A DNA stretch of 64,000 bases, from assembly GCF_900184995.1 (NCBI RefSeq), contig NZ_LT860099.1, positions 2,608,332-2,672,331 on the forward strand. Reading direction: 5' to 3'. This DNA comes from Konateibacter massiliensis. Lineage in GTDB: Bacteria; Bacillota; Clostridia; Lachnospirales; Lachnospiraceae. The notes under the pieces were generated by a model, which was not told the DNA's origin, ran no database searches, and was given only the letters and a program-made list of their open reading frames with translations. The translations under genes and the position numbers were made by a program. This document shows positions 63,353 through 64,000 of this stretch, one piece after another. Within the stretch, counting starts at the first letter, position 1. Every line of letters begins with the position of its first letter.

Positions 63353-64000
63353 ATATTGTATTCTCTTTTTTCAGTTTCCGCTTGACTCTTCTTTTTACCC
63401 GAAGCTCGTCCCTCTTATCTCCGATGAGGAAGCTTTCCTCCTCACTGATATGCTTTATTGTCTTTACCACAAAGTATTTCTCTTTCTCACTCTTCTTCAT
63501 TCTGATTTTGCACTTCATATAACCGTGCTCTGCACAATACCCGAGCGCATAATAAATTCTTGAATTGATAGAAAACCATCTTATTTTTCTTTTTAAATTC
63601 TTGTTGCAATATTTACATCTTGTACTGATAACTTCCCTATCAAGCATAGCCTCCTCTTTCGAAGGGAATTCTCTTGAAACATATTTATTATAATTCTCAT
63701 ACTTTAAATAAACTTCTTCTTCCCTATTTGCCGGAGGTGTATAATAATCAATCGACTTATTTTTCATTACAAAATTCTGGCTGATGAGTGACAATATTTT
63801 TCCTGTATATTCCGCATCAAAAAGGGCTTTGTGAAATTCCTTTTTTCTCTCGATATTAAGCTGCTCAACAGCATATTCCAGCGTTCGCCTCTCCTTTGAT
63901 TTCTCAAAATAAAGCCCATACAGCTTTTGCACATCGCAGTATTCAAGAGGATATTCAAACTTATGCTTCATCCTGTAATATTTCATATTACGCTGCAGCT
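63351..64000 (-). CDS. C-terminal part of a probable DEDDh exonuclease (partial)
   Basis: The reading frame stays open to the right edge, so the ATG at 63986 is probably internal. RRTLEYAVEQLNIERK followed by FHKALFDAEYTGKIL matches the last motif (H-x4-D) of DEDDh exonuclease domains (DnaQ/PolC epsilon type); the earlier catalytic motifs would lie outside the window. After it come a cysteine motif CKYCNK, a later histidine/cysteine pair (GYCAEHGY) suggesting a zinc site, and a very basic tail (KRRVKRKLKKE). Function beyond exonuclease likeness is not clear. Confidence 0.65.
   Translation of the reverse strand, partial: LQRNMKYYRMKHKFEYPLEYCDVQKLYGLYFEKSKERRTLEYAVEQLNIERKKEFHKALFDAEYTGKILSLISQNFVMKNKSIDYYTPPANREEEVYLKYENYNKYVSREFPSKEEAMLDREVISTRCKYCNKNLKRKIRWFSINSRIYYALGYCAEHGYMKCKIRMKKSEKEKYFVVKTIKHISEEESFLIGDKRDELRVKRRVKRKLKKENTI

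Overview
The window looks like chromosome from a low-GC, Gram-positive, probably gut-dwelling clostridium of the Lachnospiraceae type. The signs are AT-rich intergenic regions, strong AGGAGG-type ribosome binding sites, many YesM/YesN-type sensor pairs, lipoprotein binding proteins, a V-type ATPase operon, LicT-type antitermination and HD-GYP signalling. Species cannot be fixed from sequence alone. No rRNA, CRISPR array, integrase or transposase was seen.

Region 1-22 kb is a regulated sugar/glycoside locus, transcribed leftward throughout. From the left edge it holds: (i) a YesN-like response regulator, a membrane-less YesM-like kinase and a sugar-transporter-type double ABC protein whose ATPase motifs are all degraded; (ii) a YitT-family membrane protein with its own promoter; (iii) a five-gene operon (glucoside 3-dehydrogenase-like, DUF6379 beta subunit, TIM-barrel alpha subunit, second TIM barrel, second Gfo/Idh oxidoreductase) with the make-up of gut C-glycoside deglycosidase clusters; (iv) a sensory operon of response regulator, Cache kinase, two membrane-anchored sugar-binding proteins and an AraC-GH39 fusion; (v) a ChvE/MmsAB-type monosaccharide ABC transporter. 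Together they read as sense, import, oxidise at C3 and cleave.

Region 22-34 kb is mixed: two small membrane proteins, an alpha/beta hydrolase with a frameshifted N-terminus plus a MarR regulator, a VTC / DUF4956 / carbohydrate-binding lipoprotein operon, a MocR-type regulator divergent from an aminotransferase across a perfect palindrome with overlapping promoters, a PAS-GGDEF-HD-GYP signalling protein, and a NYN-LOTUS protein.

Region 34.5-41.4 kb is visibly more GC-rich and is probably acquired. It is an iron-siderophore uptake operon: an AraC regulator in frame with a siderophore-binding lipoprotein, two FecCD permeases, a FecE ATPase, and an exporter-fold ABC protein. A promoter with a 20-bp palindrome precedes it.

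Region 41.5-49.4 kb holds a LicT-controlled beta-glucoside PTS operon with two RAT/terminator switches, tRNA-Pro(CGG), an esterase, a manganese-type CDF exporter, tRNA-Lys(CTT), a 47-residue small protein and trmB.

Region 49.5-58.3 kb is a complete nine-gene V-type ATPase operon (G/H-C-I-K-F-E-A-B-D) with a long, possibly structured leader. The remainder (58.3-64 kb) holds a CheR-like methyltransferase with altered motifs, an AEC carrier, a MATE exporter with a terminator hairpin in its leader, a DacF-type carboxypeptidase and, running off the right edge, the C-terminal part of a probable DEDDh exonuclease. A short dispersed repeat occurs near 9.6, 41.5 and 61.6 kb.
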